A stretch of DNA of 51,477 nucleotides from CAYOLL01 sp964404765 [NCBI: uncultured Gemmatimonadota bacterium] (GTDB taxonomy: Bacteria > 4572-55): positions 1 to 51,477 of the forward strand of contig CAYOLL010000025.1 in assembly GCA_964404765.1 (NCBI GenBank), written 5' to 3'. Positions within the stretch are counted from its first letter, which is position 1, and every line of letters starts with the position of its first letter. This document shows, piece by piece, positions 42,098-51,427 of this stretch. Under the pieces are notes generated by a model that saw only the letters and a program-made list of their open reading frames with translations, ran no database searches and was not told the origin of the DNA. Made by a program: the position numbers and the translations under genes.

Positions 42098-42964
42098 ATG
42101 CTTATTGCCAATCCCATCTACGATGCCATCTTCAAGTATTTGATGGAAGATACGGACATCGCCAAAAAACTTATCGGCCTGATTATTGACGAGGAAATTC
42201 TTGCCCTGGAACTGAAGCCGCAGGAGCAGACCCATTTTTCCGTCGAGCATATGATTTTGGTTTTTCGGATGGATTTTAAGGCGACGATCCGCACCGCGAC
42301 GGGCGCATCCAAACAAATCCTGATCGAGTTGCAGAAAAGCGGCCATATCTATGACATCATGCGTTTTCGTAAATATTTGGGCGAAAACTATACGCGGGAA
42401 GAAGAAATTCTTCTGGACAACGGCGAAAAGATCAAGATTTTTTTGCCGATTATCACCATCTACTTTTTAGGGTTTTCGCTGGAAAATGTGGCGGCTAAAG
42501 TGCTGAAAGTCAATCGTTCGTATGTGGACGTTTTGACCCGGCAGGAATTGCAAGTCAAAAACGAGTTTATCGAAAAGCTGACCCACGACTGTTTTGTTAT
42601 TCAAATCCCCAAGCTGACTGCCAAATGGCAAAGCCGGCTGGAAAAGATACTGGCTGTTTTCAATCAGCACGCTATGGCTGAGGACCGCCACATGCTGAAT
42701 GTGGATGAAAGCGGGTTTGATGACCCGTTGTTCAAGCAAATTGCCGACCGCCTGGGCCGCGCCGCCCTGACGCCGGAACTGCGCCAACAAGCCGAATTTG
42801 AAGACGAGATCGAAAATAAGCTTGATTTGATGGCCCGCAAAGTGCAAATGCGTGATGACGCCATCATTGAAAAAGAACGGCAACTCGCCGAAAGCGAGCG
42901 GCAACTGGCTGAAAAGGATCGCCAAATTGCCGAACTGATGGAGAAATTACGTAGCAAGGCCTAA
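42098..42964 (+). CDS. PD-(D/E)XK nuclease-family (Rpn/transposase-like) protein
   Basis: 288 residues from ATG 42098, preceded by TTAGGAGG; the TTG at 42083 is an artefact of frame length. N-terminal MLIANPIYDAIFKYLMEDTD is the family opening; the catalytic core reads RMDFKATIR ... ILIELQKS (D...ExQ variant of PD-(D/E)XK). A charged coiled-coil tail with QLAESERQLAEKDRQIAEL repeats ends the protein. This family is described as recombination-promoting nucleases or putative transposases and often occurs in many copies. It sits next to the 58-bp repeats and two toxin-antitoxin loci. Confidence 0.85.
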   Translation: MLIANPIYDAIFKYLMEDTDIAKKLIGLIIDEEILALELKPQEQTHFSVEHMILVFRMDFKATIRTATGASKQILIELQKSGHIYDIMRFRKYLGENYTREEEILLDNGEKIKIFLPIITIYFLGFSLENVAAKVLKVNRSYVDVLTRQELQVKNEFIEKLTHDCFVIQIPKLTAKWQSRLEKILAVFNQHAMAEDRHMLNVDESGFDDPLFKQIADRLGRAALTPELRQQAEFEDEIENKLDLMARKVQMRDDAIIEKERQLAESERQLAEKDRQIAELMEKLRSKA

Positions 42965-43035
42965 AATCGATTTGAAATGTAAAGTCCAGAACCTTCCTAT
43001 AGCAATCGTTTGTTGCAGCAAAAGGGAGTTAACCG

Positions 43036-43356
43036 ATGATTAATACTTTGCAGAAAATCCAACGCCTGGAGCAATATGTCGCTGTGATTCCATCCACAGA
43101 AGAACCTTTTTTAGATTTGGTCTTCAGCAAAGTTATGGCGCGGGAACGGAATCGCCTGGAGGAGCTTCGGGAGCGCCTGTCGAGTCAATTGACAGCGTTT
43201 GAAAAGCAATACGCCCGGTCATCGCCCGATTTTTATAACCGATATGAAAGCGGACAATTGGATGATGCCGTCGATTTTGTAGAATGGGCCGCCACCGTAG
43301 AAATGACGCGAAATATTGAGCAACGCCTGATGTTGTTAAATGAGGACGCGGCATGA
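43036..43356 (+). CDS. small helical protein paired with the TumE-like gene (TumA-like antitoxin candidate)
   Basis: 106 residues, AAGGGAG before ATG. Mostly helical: QKIQRLEQYVAVIPSTEEPF, ERNRLEELRERLSSQLTAFE, and an aromatic-acidic tail FYNRYESGQLDDAVDFVEWA. It overlaps the downstream gene by ATGA, as in a coupled toxin-antitoxin operon. Assignment as antitoxin depends on that neighbour. Confidence 0.72.
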   Translation: MINTLQKIQRLEQYVAVIPSTEEPFLDLVFSKVMARERNRLEELRERLSSQLTAFEKQYARSSPDFYNRYESGQLDDAVDFVEWAATVEMTRNIEQRLMLLNEDAA

Positions 43357-43748
43357 ATACGGTGATTGAGCGGCATTTTGACACCATCGAAGTGCGGTTG
43401 ATTACCAGTCCGGTTGTTCTATCCTACATCACTATGCGCCGCGAAATTGGCCCGACCGACGGCAAAATTCGCCTGAAAGCACAGTTAGCTGACGGCGGAC
43501 TGCTTGAATTGTTTGCGTACATTACAGAAAAGCACGGACGTATTGAACAGCGCAAATACAGCTTTCATTGGCAAGATGCCGATGGTTCTTTGAAGCAGCG
43601 TTGGGATAATGCGCCTCATTTTCCAGAGCTGCCGCATTTTCCGCACCATACCCATTGTCAAGATGGGACGGTGGAAGGGGTTGCGCTAATGCCGGACATA
43701 CTTTTGATCATGACCAAAATCGAAGCGGCTTTGTCTAAATCACATTAA
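43353..43748 (+). CDS. TumE-like (DUF6516) toxin candidate
   Basis: 131 residues. The family pattern is RKYSFHWQDADGSLKQRWDN followed by PHFPELPHFPHHTHCQDG, matching DUF6516/TumE proteins, small beta-rich proteins listed as toxins in TumE/TumA modules. Mode of action is not settled. Coupled by ATGA to the preceding gene and 27 bp upstream of the VWA membrane protein gene, so read-through into that gene is possible. Confidence 0.78.
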   Translation: MNTVIERHFDTIEVRLITSPVVLSYITMRREIGPTDGKIRLKAQLADGGLLELFAYITEKHGRIEQRKYSFHWQDADGSLKQRWDNAPHFPELPHFPHHTHCQDGTVEGVALMPDILLIMTKIEAALSKSH

Positions 43749-43775
43749 AATCTGAAATCAAAATAAAGGGAGTTC

Positions 43776-45998
43776 ATGAACACCGCGTTTAATTTGACCT
43801 TCAACGGGGAGTCGGTTTATATTCACCTGTTGATTTTGCTGGCGGCGCTGGGTCTGGCCTGGTTCACCTATCGCGCGCCCAACCCGCCTATCAGCAAGCG
43901 CATGAAGTATTTTCTTCTGTCGCTGCGGACCGTCATCCTGACCATTGTTATTGCCGCTCTGCTGGAGCCGCTCCTCAATCTGGTCAATCGCCGCATCGAC
44001 CCGCCTGTGGTGGCCATCTTGGTCGATCAATCCAATAGCATGTTGATTGATGACGAGGCCGCAACTAAAACCGGCGTTAAGCGGGCTGCGTTGGCCGACC
44101 AAATTGTGGCCGGCGACAATGGCCTGCTGGATCGCCTGGAAAGCCGCGCCAAAGTGAGCGCCTACCGCTTTGCCAAAAATGCCGAACCGCTTGATCAACC
44201 ACCCGTGGCCTCGCTCAACGAAACCAACATCGGCCAGGCTCTCAAGCAGGTGGATGAGGATTTGGTGGAGCAGAACCTGACCTCGATCATTCTGGTCAGC
44301 GATGGCATCAACAACGCCGGCAGCGATCCGACCCGTCTGGCCGCCACGCTCAAAGCGCCGGTTTACACGGTCGGCATCGGCGATCCCAGCGAGCGCAAAG
44401 ATATTGCCATTACCCGCTTTTTGACCAACGAAACGGCCTATGTAGACAACGAAGTGCCGGTCGAAGCCACCATCCGCAGCAACGGCTACAACGGCGTGAC
44501 CGTGCCGGTGCAAATCCACTGGAACGGCCGCGTCGTGGCCGAAGAAAAAGTGACCCTGCGCGGCGCCTCCATGGAGCAAAAAGTGACCCTGCGGTTTACG
44601 CCCGTCGAAGCCGGCGAACAGCGCTTCAGCCTGCGTATTCCCGCCCAGGCCGGCGAACTGCTGGCCCAAAATAACGTCCGCGATTTTGTCATCAAAGTGC
44701 TTAAAAACAAGATCCAAATCTTGTTGATCGCCGGGCGACCTTCCCTGGATAACGCCTTTCTCAATCGGGCCTTAGAGCGCGACTCCAATATCGAAACAAC
44801 CTTTTTAATGGCCAAAAAAGGCGGCGGATTTTTAGCGGAAACTAAAGCCAATGGCGAAAAAATTAGTGCACTGCCGGCAAATCCCGAAGCCTTGTTCCAA
44901 TACGATCTGGTGATTCTGTCCGACATTCATCGGCAAGTGTTGGGCGCGCCGTTTGAGCAGTTGCTGGTGCGGTTTGTGCGGGAGCGCGGCGGGGCTTTGC
45001 TGATGACCGGCGGTGACGATAGTTTTCAGGGCGGCGGCTACGGCGAGTCGCCTATCGGCGAAATTTTGCCGGTCAATCTGGCCAAAGCAACCGTGAAGCT
45101 GCGACCGGGCAACTTTCCGATTCAGATCACACCGATCGGTCTGCGCCACACCCTCACCTTGCTGGATGAGAATAGTGAAGCCAATGGCCACATCTGGCAG
45201 AGTTTTCCGCCGCTAACGGCCTACAGCCCGGTGGGCGGGATCAAGCCCGGCGCCGAAGTGCTGGCCACACTGGGCAATACCAACACCGAGCCGCTGTTGA
45301 CGCTCAACCGCTTCGGCAAAGGTAAGGCCATGGCTTTTACCGGCGCGACCTATTGGCAATTGGACTTTTTGATGCTGGGCGTCAGCGGCAATAATGAGCC
45401 GGTGTCCCGTTTTTGGAGCAATGCCGTGCGCTGGCTGGTTTCCCGCGATGACATCAAGCGGGTCAACCTGGTCACCGACAAAAAAGTCTATCGCAGTGGC
45501 GAGTCTGTCGAATTAGCCGTGCAAGTGTATGATGAATCCTTCAATATCCAGCGCGAGGCCGACGTCAAGCTGACCCTGCAAAAGAAGGGCGAAAAAGCCG
45601 TGCAAGACGAGCGGATTCTGGTGGAGCAAGAGCCCGGGCGCTATGTCGGCATGATTGACAACCTGGCCCCGGGCGATTATGTGGCCACGGCGGCGGCGGA
45701 GCACAACGACAACAAGCTTGGCGTAGACAGCCAGGGCTTTACGATCAGCGAGTACAGTCTGGAATATGAAAATAGCCGCATGAATGAGCCTTTGCTGATG
45801 GCTATCGCCGCCAATAGCGGGGGCCAATACTACACGCTGGCCAATGTAGAAAGCTTGTTGACCCGCCTGAATTTGCGCGAAAAGATCGTGGAAACCAGCC
45901 GCGACATTATTTTGTGGGATCATCCGGGGATGTTCATTACCCTCTTATTTCTTCTGGCGATCGAGTGGATTTTGCGCAAACAGCGTGGGTTGGCATAA
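43776..45998 (+). CDS. VWA-domain membrane protein with glutamine-amidotransferase-like region
   Basis: 740 residues. AAAGGGAG before ATG 43776. Two membrane spans at the N-terminus (~14-32, ~46-66) and one at the C-terminus (~715-732). A von Willebrand A domain lies at ~75-220 with the metal-site motif DQSNSM (a variant of DxSxS) and IILVSDGINNAG. After beta-sandwich domains, ~330-570 looks like the GATase1-like domain of large BatA-type proteins (LVILSDIHRQVLG; GGALLMTGGDDSFQGGGYG). The family is linked to aerotolerance/Bat-like complexes and envelope assembly, but a specific role is unknown. The long open frame on the opposite strand is a shadow. Confidence 0.88.
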   Translation: MNTAFNLTFNGESVYIHLLILLAALGLAWFTYRAPNPPISKRMKYFLLSLRTVILTIVIAALLEPLLNLVNRRIDPPVVAILVDQSNSMLIDDEAATKTGVKRAALADQIVAGDNGLLDRLESRAKVSAYRFAKNAEPLDQPPVASLNETNIGQALKQVDEDLVEQNLTSIILVSDGINNAGSDPTRLAATLKAPVYTVGIGDPSERKDIAITRFLTNETAYVDNEVPVEATIRSNGYNGVTVPVQIHWNGRVVAEEKVTLRGASMEQKVTLRFTPVEAGEQRFSLRIPAQAGELLAQNNVRDFVIKVLKNKIQILLIAGRPSLDNAFLNRALERDSNIETTFLMAKKGGGFLAETKANGEKISALPANPEALFQYDLVILSDIHRQVLGAPFEQLLVRFVRERGGALLMTGGDDSFQGGGYGESPIGEILPVNLAKATVKLRPGNFPIQITPIGLRHTLTLLDENSEANGHIWQSFPPLTAYSPVGGIKPGAEVLATLGNTNTEPLLTLNRFGKGKAMAFTGATYWQLDFLMLGVSGNNEPVSRFWSNAVRWLVSRDDIKRVNLVTDKKVYRSGESVELAVQVYDESFNIQREADVKLTLQKKGEKAVQDERILVEQEPGRYVGMIDNLAPGDYVATAAAEHNDNKLGVDSQGFTISEYSLEYENSRMNEPLLMAIAANSGGQYYTLANVESLLTRLNLREKIVETSRDIILWDHPGMFITLLFLLAIEWILRKQRGLA

Positions 45999-46113
45999 GT
46001 TGTTCATTTTTTGATTCGAAACATATAATTAAGTTATTCGATCATCGTGCAAAGAACATTTTTCTTGAAAAATAAAAGGTAATTGTTATCTTGTTATTGT
46101 TTTGAAGATAAAA

Positions 46114-46127
46114 AGGTATCTTTACCT
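46114..46127. promoter_or_regulatory. candidate operator upstream of the Rrf2 gene
   Basis: AGGTATCTTTACCT is a palindrome (AGGTA-TCTT-TACCT) in an AT-rich leader 32 bp before the Rrf2 start. Rrf2 regulators commonly repress their own genes from such sites; this one is only a guess. Confidence 0.3.
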
Positions 46128-46158
46128 AAGATAATTACTCTGGATGAAGGAGAATCGT

Positions 46159-46614
46159 ATGTTGCTCTCGCGTGAAGCCGAATACGCAATTCAAGCGTTA
46201 CTTAAGCTGGCTACATATCCCAAAGATGATTATGTTTCAATTTTAACACTTTCTAAAGAACTGAGTATTCCCTTTTTCTATTTAAGCAAAATTTTGCAAA
46301 AACTGGTTAAGCAGCGAATTTTGCGCTCCCATAAAGGGCCAAAGGGCGGCGTTTCTTTTGCCGTGAATCCGGGGAAAACTTCTGTTTTTGATATTATTAA
46401 GACGATTGACGGTGACCGACTGTCAGACCGTTGCGTATTGGGTTTGCATGTCTGCGATTCGATCAATCCATGCCCCTTGCATGAGCAATGGAGCCTGTTA
46501 CGCGATCAAGTTAAGAGCATGTTTGAGGATGAGACGTTGAACGAATTGAGCCATGATCCGGAAGTGATGCGGCGCACATCAATGCTGGCAGATCCGACAT
46601 ATAAGCCGGGCTAA
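46159..46614 (+). CDS. Rrf2-family transcriptional regulator
   Basis: 151 residues from ATG 46159, preceded by GAAGGAG; five extra residues to 46144 are not needed. The winged-helix N-terminus (LLSREAEYAIQALLKLA; LSIPFFYLSKILQKLVKQRI; HKGPKGGVSFAVNP) is typical of Rrf2. Three cysteines in DRCVLGLHVCDSINPCPLHEQW match the IscR/NsrR-type Fe-S cluster position, so it may sense iron-sulphur status, NO or redox. Neighbours give no clear target; autoregulation is likely. Confidence 0.9.
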   Translation: MLLSREAEYAIQALLKLATYPKDDYVSILTLSKELSIPFFYLSKILQKLVKQRILRSHKGPKGGVSFAVNPGKTSVFDIIKTIDGDRLSDRCVLGLHVCDSINPCPLHEQWSLLRDQVKSMFEDETLNELSHDPEVMRRTSMLADPTYKPG

Positions 46615-46666
46615 AGCGTGACGCGAATGAATTCGCTACGACAAGCCTGTAAAAATTTAAGGCTCA

Positions 46667-46826
46667 TGGAACACGTTTGTGGAAGAGCACCTTGTCATTC
46701 TGAAAGAATCTTTGTGAGCCGATAGTAACCGCTTTCAAATCAAGCTGTTAGCAAGTTTGAAAAAAGATTCCTACTGAATGACATCCATGGCCCCGTTAGC
46801 TTTCCACAAACTTGTATCAAGAACCA
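46667..46826. repeat. GTCATTC/GAATGAC palindromic dispersed repeat
   Basis: The core is GTCATTCTGAAAGAATCTTT (from 46694) pairing with AAAGATTCCTACTGAATGAC (to 46782). Outer sequence TTTGTGGAAGAGC (left) pairs with GCTTTCCACAAA (right). The right arm 46776-46826 matches window positions 1-51 at 47 of 51 bases, so the family has at least two copies here. It fills the gap between the Rrf2 gene and mtgA. Confidence 0.8.
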
Positions 46827-46845
46827 AATTTAATTTACAATGTAC

Positions 46846-47580
46846 TCAGTTTGTTTTAATCAACGTCAAATAGCCGTCATTCCGCAAAACTTGCATATAG
46901 CGCAAAATCCACTCTTTGCGTTGATTCATATAGCGGCTACCGCTTTTGGGGGAATAACGGATCGGATTTGGCAAAATAGCCGCCATCAGGGCGGCTTCGG
47001 GCGCAGTTAAATCTTTAGCGGATTTATTAAAGTGCTGACGGGCTGCGGCTTCGATACCAAAAATGCCATCCCCCATTTCGGCAATATTCAGATAGACCTC
47101 GATAATACGCCCCTTACTCCACAGCAGTTCAATCAATACTGTAAAATAAGCCTCCAACCCTTTTCGAAAATAGTTGCGACCCGGCCACAAAAACAGGTTT
47201 TTGGCGACTTGTTGGCTGATGGTGCTGGCGCCACGCATCTTCTTGCTCTTTTTATTATGCTCAAAAGCATCCTGAATGGCTTTTACATCGAAACCGTGAT
47301 GATAAGGAAACATTTGATCTTCCGCAGCCATAACGGCTAAAGGCGCATGTTTGGAAATTGCGGTTAGGTCTGCCCATTTATAACGAATGGTTCCTTTTTT
47401 TGAGTCCAGTTCACGCAAGAACATCAACGGTGTCCGCGGCGGGTTGACCCAGCGAAAAGCCAGTACAATCAAGACGGACACTAAAAAAAGACCACTGACA
47501 ACCCACAGCAAAAAGCGGATTGGACTGAACCGCTTCGTTTTAGCAAGATCTATCGGTGTTGGTAAAATGGGAGCATTCAT
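46846..47580 (-). CDS. mtgA: monofunctional peptidoglycan glycosyltransferase
   Basis: 244 residues, the usual size. One N-terminal membrane span (~22-44) then a GT51 domain: AAEDQMFPYHHGFD (the catalytic EDxxFxxHxG motif), GASTISQQVAKNLFLW, KGLEAYFTVLIELLWSKGRI, and IAEMGDGIFGIEAAARQHF. It polymerises glycan strands from lipid II at the inner membrane and has no transpeptidase domain. It begins 8 bp after the peptide-binding lipoprotein gene on the same strand, so the two are probably one operon; MtgA has no direct tie to peptide import, though recycling of wall peptides is a possible link. Confidence 0.93.
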   Translation of the reverse strand: MNAPILPTPIDLAKTKRFSPIRFLLWVVSGLFLVSVLIVLAFRWVNPPRTPLMFLRELDSKKGTIRYKWADLTAISKHAPLAVMAAEDQMFPYHHGFDVKAIQDAFEHNKKSKKMRGASTISQQVAKNLFLWPGRNYFRKGLEAYFTVLIELLWSKGRIIEVYLNIAEMGDGIFGIEAAARQHFNKSAKDLTAPEAALMAAILPNPIRYSPKSGSRYMNQRKEWILRYMQVLRNDGYLTLIKTN

Positions 47581-47588
47581 GCGGCATT

Positions 47589-49199
47589 CTACTTTGGCTG
47601 CACTGGGCCGGCATCTGCGGATTCCAACCAGACATCCGTGAATTTGTCGGCATTAAAAATCAACGGAATTCTCAGGTTCTTGACGTTAGGCTGATGAACC
47701 CAGGCGTCGGTGCCATGATAAAAAAAGACCCACGGCGCATCTTCGACAATGATTTCCTCTGCCACCTGATAGAGCGTGATCCGCTGTGTAGTATCGCTTG
47801 TTTGTTGCGCCAGTTCAATTAGGCGATCAAATTTTGGATTTTTGTAATTCAAGTTACTACCGGTCGGTTGTTCAGAATGAAAAACCGGGAAGAGAAAATT
47901 TTCAGCATCAGGATAGTCCGCACTCCAGGCGCGATAGTAGCTGTCAAGTTCACCCTTCCGCACGGCAGTTTTCAAGACACTCCATTCATTTTGGATAATT
48001 TTGACTTTGATGCCTACTTCAGCCAGATAGCTCTGAAAAGCTTCCATAATCGTCAGAGTTGCGCTGTTGGAAGATTGCCAAATTTCGAACTCAAACCCAT
48101 CACCATAACCGGCTTCGCGCAAAAGCTGTTTGGCTTTTTCAGGATCATACGCATAGCCGCTGCGATCCAGAGAGTAACCCGGCAGGCCCGGTGGAATAGG
48201 CCCTTTGGCCAAAACGCCGCGCCCGTTCAAAACGCGCTCCAAAATAGCTTGCCGATCAATTGCATAGTTAAGCGCCTGACGCACTCGCTTATCATTAAAG
48301 GGTGGTTTGGCACAGTTTAAATTTATCGCGTAGATGTTAAGCATATTTTGCGAAACAATATATTGCTTCCATTTTTCATCAGTCATCAGGTGGCGGTATT
48401 CGGCATCCGGAATTGGCAAAAAGGATAAATTACCGGCCTCAAACTCTGCCAGCGCAGTTAACTCTTCTTTAATCACCCGATATTCCACCGTCCGAATTTT
48501 TGGGGCAGTGCCAAAATAGGTCGGATTTGCCTCAAAGCGCACCAAGTAATCGGGCTGCCATTCTTTAAGAATATAGGGGCCAGTGCCAATTGGGTGCTGT
48601 CCATAATTTTCACCCTGATCCTCAACTTCAGTGCGGCTGGTGATGTACGTTTGGGGTAAGGCCAGGATGCTTAAAAACGGCGAAAATGGCCGCTCAAGTG
48701 TAAGTCGGACGGTTGTCGGGTCAACAATTTCGATGGCCTGGACACCTACAGAATCAACTGTGGCGGTGGAGTCTGTCATCCTGGCGGTGTATGCTTTTGC
48801 GCCGACAATATGGTTTAGCAGCCAGGCGTTAGGCGATTCGCGCAGTAAACGCTCAAAACTGTATTTTACATCCGCCGCCGTCAGAGACTGGCCGTTACTA
48901 AAGCGAACACCCGACCGTAAATGAAACAAATAGGTAAGTCCGTCCGGGGTAATCTGAACCGTATCTGCCAGATCGGGGACTGGCTGTCCGTTCATTTCGG
49001 AGCGCATTAGCCCGTTATAGATTAAGGCGCTGCAGCGGCCATGTGAAGTCGCATCCCACATGCTGACCGGGTCAAATGTGGTTGGGTCGGAGGTGAGCGG
49101 GACAATAAGTTTTCCGTCGGCTTGCGGCGCCTTACCCGGACACCCAAGCTGACTTATCATCAGCAGAAATAACATGATTGATATGAATAGGTTACGCAT
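47589..49199 (-). CDS. peptide-binding ABC-transporter lipoprotein (SBP family 5)
   Basis: 536 residues. AAAAAGGA before ATG 49199; lipoprotein signal MRNLFISIMLFLLMISQLGC. The OppA/DppA-type solute-binding pattern is clear: LTSDPTTFDPVSMWDATS at the N-terminus, FHLRSGVRFSNGQSLTAADVKYSFERL, and RVRQALNYAIDRQAIL. It should bind oligopeptides or similar solutes outside the inner membrane. No permease or ATPase genes are beside it, so it relies on components encoded elsewhere. Likely co-transcribed with mtgA. Confidence 0.92.
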   Translation of the reverse strand: MRNLFISIMLFLLMISQLGCPGKAPQADGKLIVPLTSDPTTFDPVSMWDATSHGRCSALIYNGLMRSEMNGQPVPDLADTVQITPDGLTYLFHLRSGVRFSNGQSLTAADVKYSFERLLRESPNAWLLNHIVGAKAYTARMTDSTATVDSVGVQAIEIVDPTTVRLTLERPFSPFLSILALPQTYITSRTEVEDQGENYGQHPIGTGPYILKEWQPDYLVRFEANPTYFGTAPKIRTVEYRVIKEELTALAEFEAGNLSFLPIPDAEYRHLMTDEKWKQYIVSQNMLNIYAINLNCAKPPFNDKRVRQALNYAIDRQAILERVLNGRGVLAKGPIPPGLPGYSLDRSGYAYDPEKAKQLLREAGYGDGFEFEIWQSSNSATLTIMEAFQSYLAEVGIKVKIIQNEWSVLKTAVRKGELDSYYRAWSADYPDAENFLFPVFHSEQPTGSNLNYKNPKFDRLIELAQQTSDTTQRITLYQVAEEIIVEDAPWVFFYHGTDAWVHQPNVKNLRIPLIFNADKFTDVWLESADAGPVQPK

Positions 49200-49457
49200 C
49201 GGACATCCTTTTTCAAATCTGAATAAGTCGCTCCAGAGTCACAGAGGACGCATCCCCGAAAAAAATTAAAGTGGCGAAAGTTATAACAGGTAGCAGACAG
49301 CCTTGCAAATTACCATCAAATCTTCCGCTTGTCAACCCGCTTTTGTGTGCTGATGCCAGTTTGCTTTTTAAATTACGGCATGTCACAATAAATTCTGTCT
49401 GGATGGCGGTGCCTCTTTCGCGATCTTGTCCCTGGAAACTTTACCCTACAAAAAGGG

Positions 49458-49486
49458 TTGACAATTTGACGGTTAAACGGTAAACT
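49458..49486 (+). promoter_or_regulatory. promoter upstream of the subtilisin-like gene
   Basis: TTGACA (49458-49463), 17-bp spacer, TAAACT (49481-49486). A dispersed repeat (49522-49720) lies between this promoter and the gene start at 49770, and would become part of the mRNA leader. The remaining part of 49200-49457 shows nothing further. Confidence 0.55.
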
Positions 49487-49521
49487 TCAGCCGCTTATTT
49501 TTCAATCCTGAATAAGATTAA

Positions 49522-49720
49522 CCTGAATAATTCATAAACGCAAGAGACGCAAACGGCGCAACCGACGCAACCGCTTGACTTGTTTTAAATTAGCTGAATT
49601 TAAAATTTAAAATTTAAAAAGACTAAGTTGCCTCACAATCCATTTTTAAGATATAAATTCGCAACTTGCGTCTTTAGCGTCAATTGCGACGTTTGCGTTA
49701 AGATTCGTGAATAATTCAGG
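49522..49720. repeat. CCTGAATAATTCA-type palindromic element, copy C
   Basis: 199 bp with the same ends and interior as copies A and B, with an internal AAAATTTAAAATTTAAAA expansion. It sits in the leader region of the subtilisin-like gene. Confidence 0.88.
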
Positions 49721-49769
49721 TTAAATACTTTTATCTTTTTCTGATCCCACCAGCCAAAGAGGAGTCTGA

Positions 49770-51380
49770 ATGAATTGCTTCCATTTTAAATCTTTCATTT
49801 CCTATCTGTCCATTGCGCTTTTGGGGGCGACGATCTTATGGCCATTCAATCAGGCGGCGGCTGTCCTTCGTGACCAAAATGGCGACGGCTATGTTGACGG
49901 CGAGTGCGTAGTACAGTTTGCCCGGACAGCCACAAACAGTAGTCTGCAGCGTCAGTTTGCCCAATTAGGCGCGACATTGACTTATAGCAGTCAGACCATT
50001 GACTGGCATGTTTTTACTTTTGACGAAAATGCCGATGTTTGGGCTAAATGCCGCGAACTTCAGGCGGTACCCGGCGTTGCCGTAGCCTGGCCTAATGCGA
50101 TTGCCAGCACTTTTTCTGATCGATTGGATTCGCCGGCGACCTTTGGCCCGGCGACATTCTTAAGTGATCCAAATGACCCAAGATATATAGAGCAATGGAA
50201 TTTACGCGACATTAAGCTGGATAAGGCCTGGGGATTTACCGAGAAAAAGAGTGATGTTATCGTGGCGGTTATTGATGAGGGCACTTATCCGCAACATCCG
50301 GAATTTGCCCGGGTCGAGCAAGTCACCGGATTGGATTTGGATGACGGCGATAACGACCCGACGGATCCGAATAGCAATAGTCACGGCGCGCATGTAGCCT
50401 CCATTATTTTTGCGGAGGCCGGCAATGGCCTTGGTTTGGTCGGCATTGCCCCCGGTTGCCGCTACATGCATATTCGGGCATTGGGTCCAAATTCGGGCAC
50501 AGCGGTAGATATCGCCGAAGGCATTGACTACGCTGCCGCCCATGGCGCTGCCGTTATGAGCATGAGTTTTGGTTTTGTAGACAGCCGTTACGAGCCAACC
50601 GATCCTGGACCCTTGTTGGAGCAGGCGGTTTTACGCGCCACTAATCGCAACATTTTATTGGTCGCAGCCACGGGCAATCGTGGCTCCAGCGTGACCTATC
50701 CGGCACGATATGACAAGGTTGTGGCTGTAGGCGCGGTGGATTCGCGAAATCAGCGCACATACTATTCCAATCCCGGCGTCGGGATTGATTTTGTCGCGCC
50801 GGGCGGCGACGCCACGCGTGACGATAATCATGACGGATTTGCCGACAGCATTTGGGGCATCAGCAAATCCGGCAGCAGCTACTCATACGCCATGCGTGAC
50901 GGCACCTCGCAAGCTACACCGCATGTCGCCGGCCTGATCGCGCTGCTTTTAGCCAACGGCCTGGCCGCCGGCGAGGTCGTATCGACACTGGCGGCGACAG
51001 CTATGGATGTCGATGCGCCCGGTTATGACACCAACACCGGCTATGGTTTGATTGACGCCGAAGCTGCTCTGGCAACATTGGGCTTTCCACCGGAACTCGT
51101 CGTGACGCCGTTATTTCCAAATCCCTTCGATTTGAAAAATGGCCTGACGCTGCAGTTTGATTTGCCACAGCCGGGTCGGGTTAAAGCAGCGGTCTACAAT
51201 GTTGCCGGGCAGCGGGTGCGCACGCTGGCTAATGCTGATATGTCCGCCGGTTTTGCCCACGAGATTCGGTGGGACGGTTATGATGATGACGGTCACGCCG
51301 CTGTTTCCGGGATCTATTTTTTACAATTGGAAGCTGCCGGTCGAAAAACCATTCAATCCGCTGTATTTTTAAAAGAATGA
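49770..51380 (+). CDS. secreted subtilisin-like (S8) protease with C-terminal sorting domain
   Basis: 536 residues, AAGAGGAG before ATG, signal peptide ending near NQAAA. After a propeptide-like stretch (~35-120; CVVQFARTATN ... QAVPGVAVAWPN) the catalytic triad is seen as D in VAVIDEGTY, H in SHGAHVASI and S in DGTSQATPHVAG; the oxyanion Asn is in VAATGNRGSS. The Asp and His motifs deviate from DTG/DSG and HGTHVAG, but the catalytic residues are kept. The C-terminal ~85 residues (FPNPFD ... VRTL ... WDGYDDDG ... GIYFLQL) are the same FlgD-like/type IX-like sorting domain as in the 5191-8034 protein. It likely acts at the cell surface or outside. Confidence 0.92.
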   Translation: MNCFHFKSFISYLSIALLGATILWPFNQAAAVLRDQNGDGYVDGECVVQFARTATNSSLQRQFAQLGATLTYSSQTIDWHVFTFDENADVWAKCRELQAVPGVAVAWPNAIASTFSDRLDSPATFGPATFLSDPNDPRYIEQWNLRDIKLDKAWGFTEKKSDVIVAVIDEGTYPQHPEFARVEQVTGLDLDDGDNDPTDPNSNSHGAHVASIIFAEAGNGLGLVGIAPGCRYMHIRALGPNSGTAVDIAEGIDYAAAHGAAVMSMSFGFVDSRYEPTDPGPLLEQAVLRATNRNILLVAATGNRGSSVTYPARYDKVVAVGAVDSRNQRTYYSNPGVGIDFVAPGGDATRDDNHDGFADSIWGISKSGSSYSYAMRDGTSQATPHVAGLIALLLANGLAAGEVVSTLAATAMDVDAPGYDTNTGYGLIDAEAALATLGFPPELVVTPLFPNPFDLKNGLTLQFDLPQPGRVKAAVYNVAGQRVRTLANADMSAGFAHEIRWDGYDDDGHAAVSGIYFLQLEAAGRKTIQSAVFLKE

Positions 51381-51427
51381 GTCCACTCTAAAAAGCTATT
51401 TAACCACGAAATACTCGAAATACTGTA

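Noticed and set aside
43758-44717. Long open frame (319 codons) on the minus strand opposite the VWA gene
   Set aside because: It is antisense to a well-supported gene, has His/Gly-rich composition typical of a shadow frame, and matches no family.
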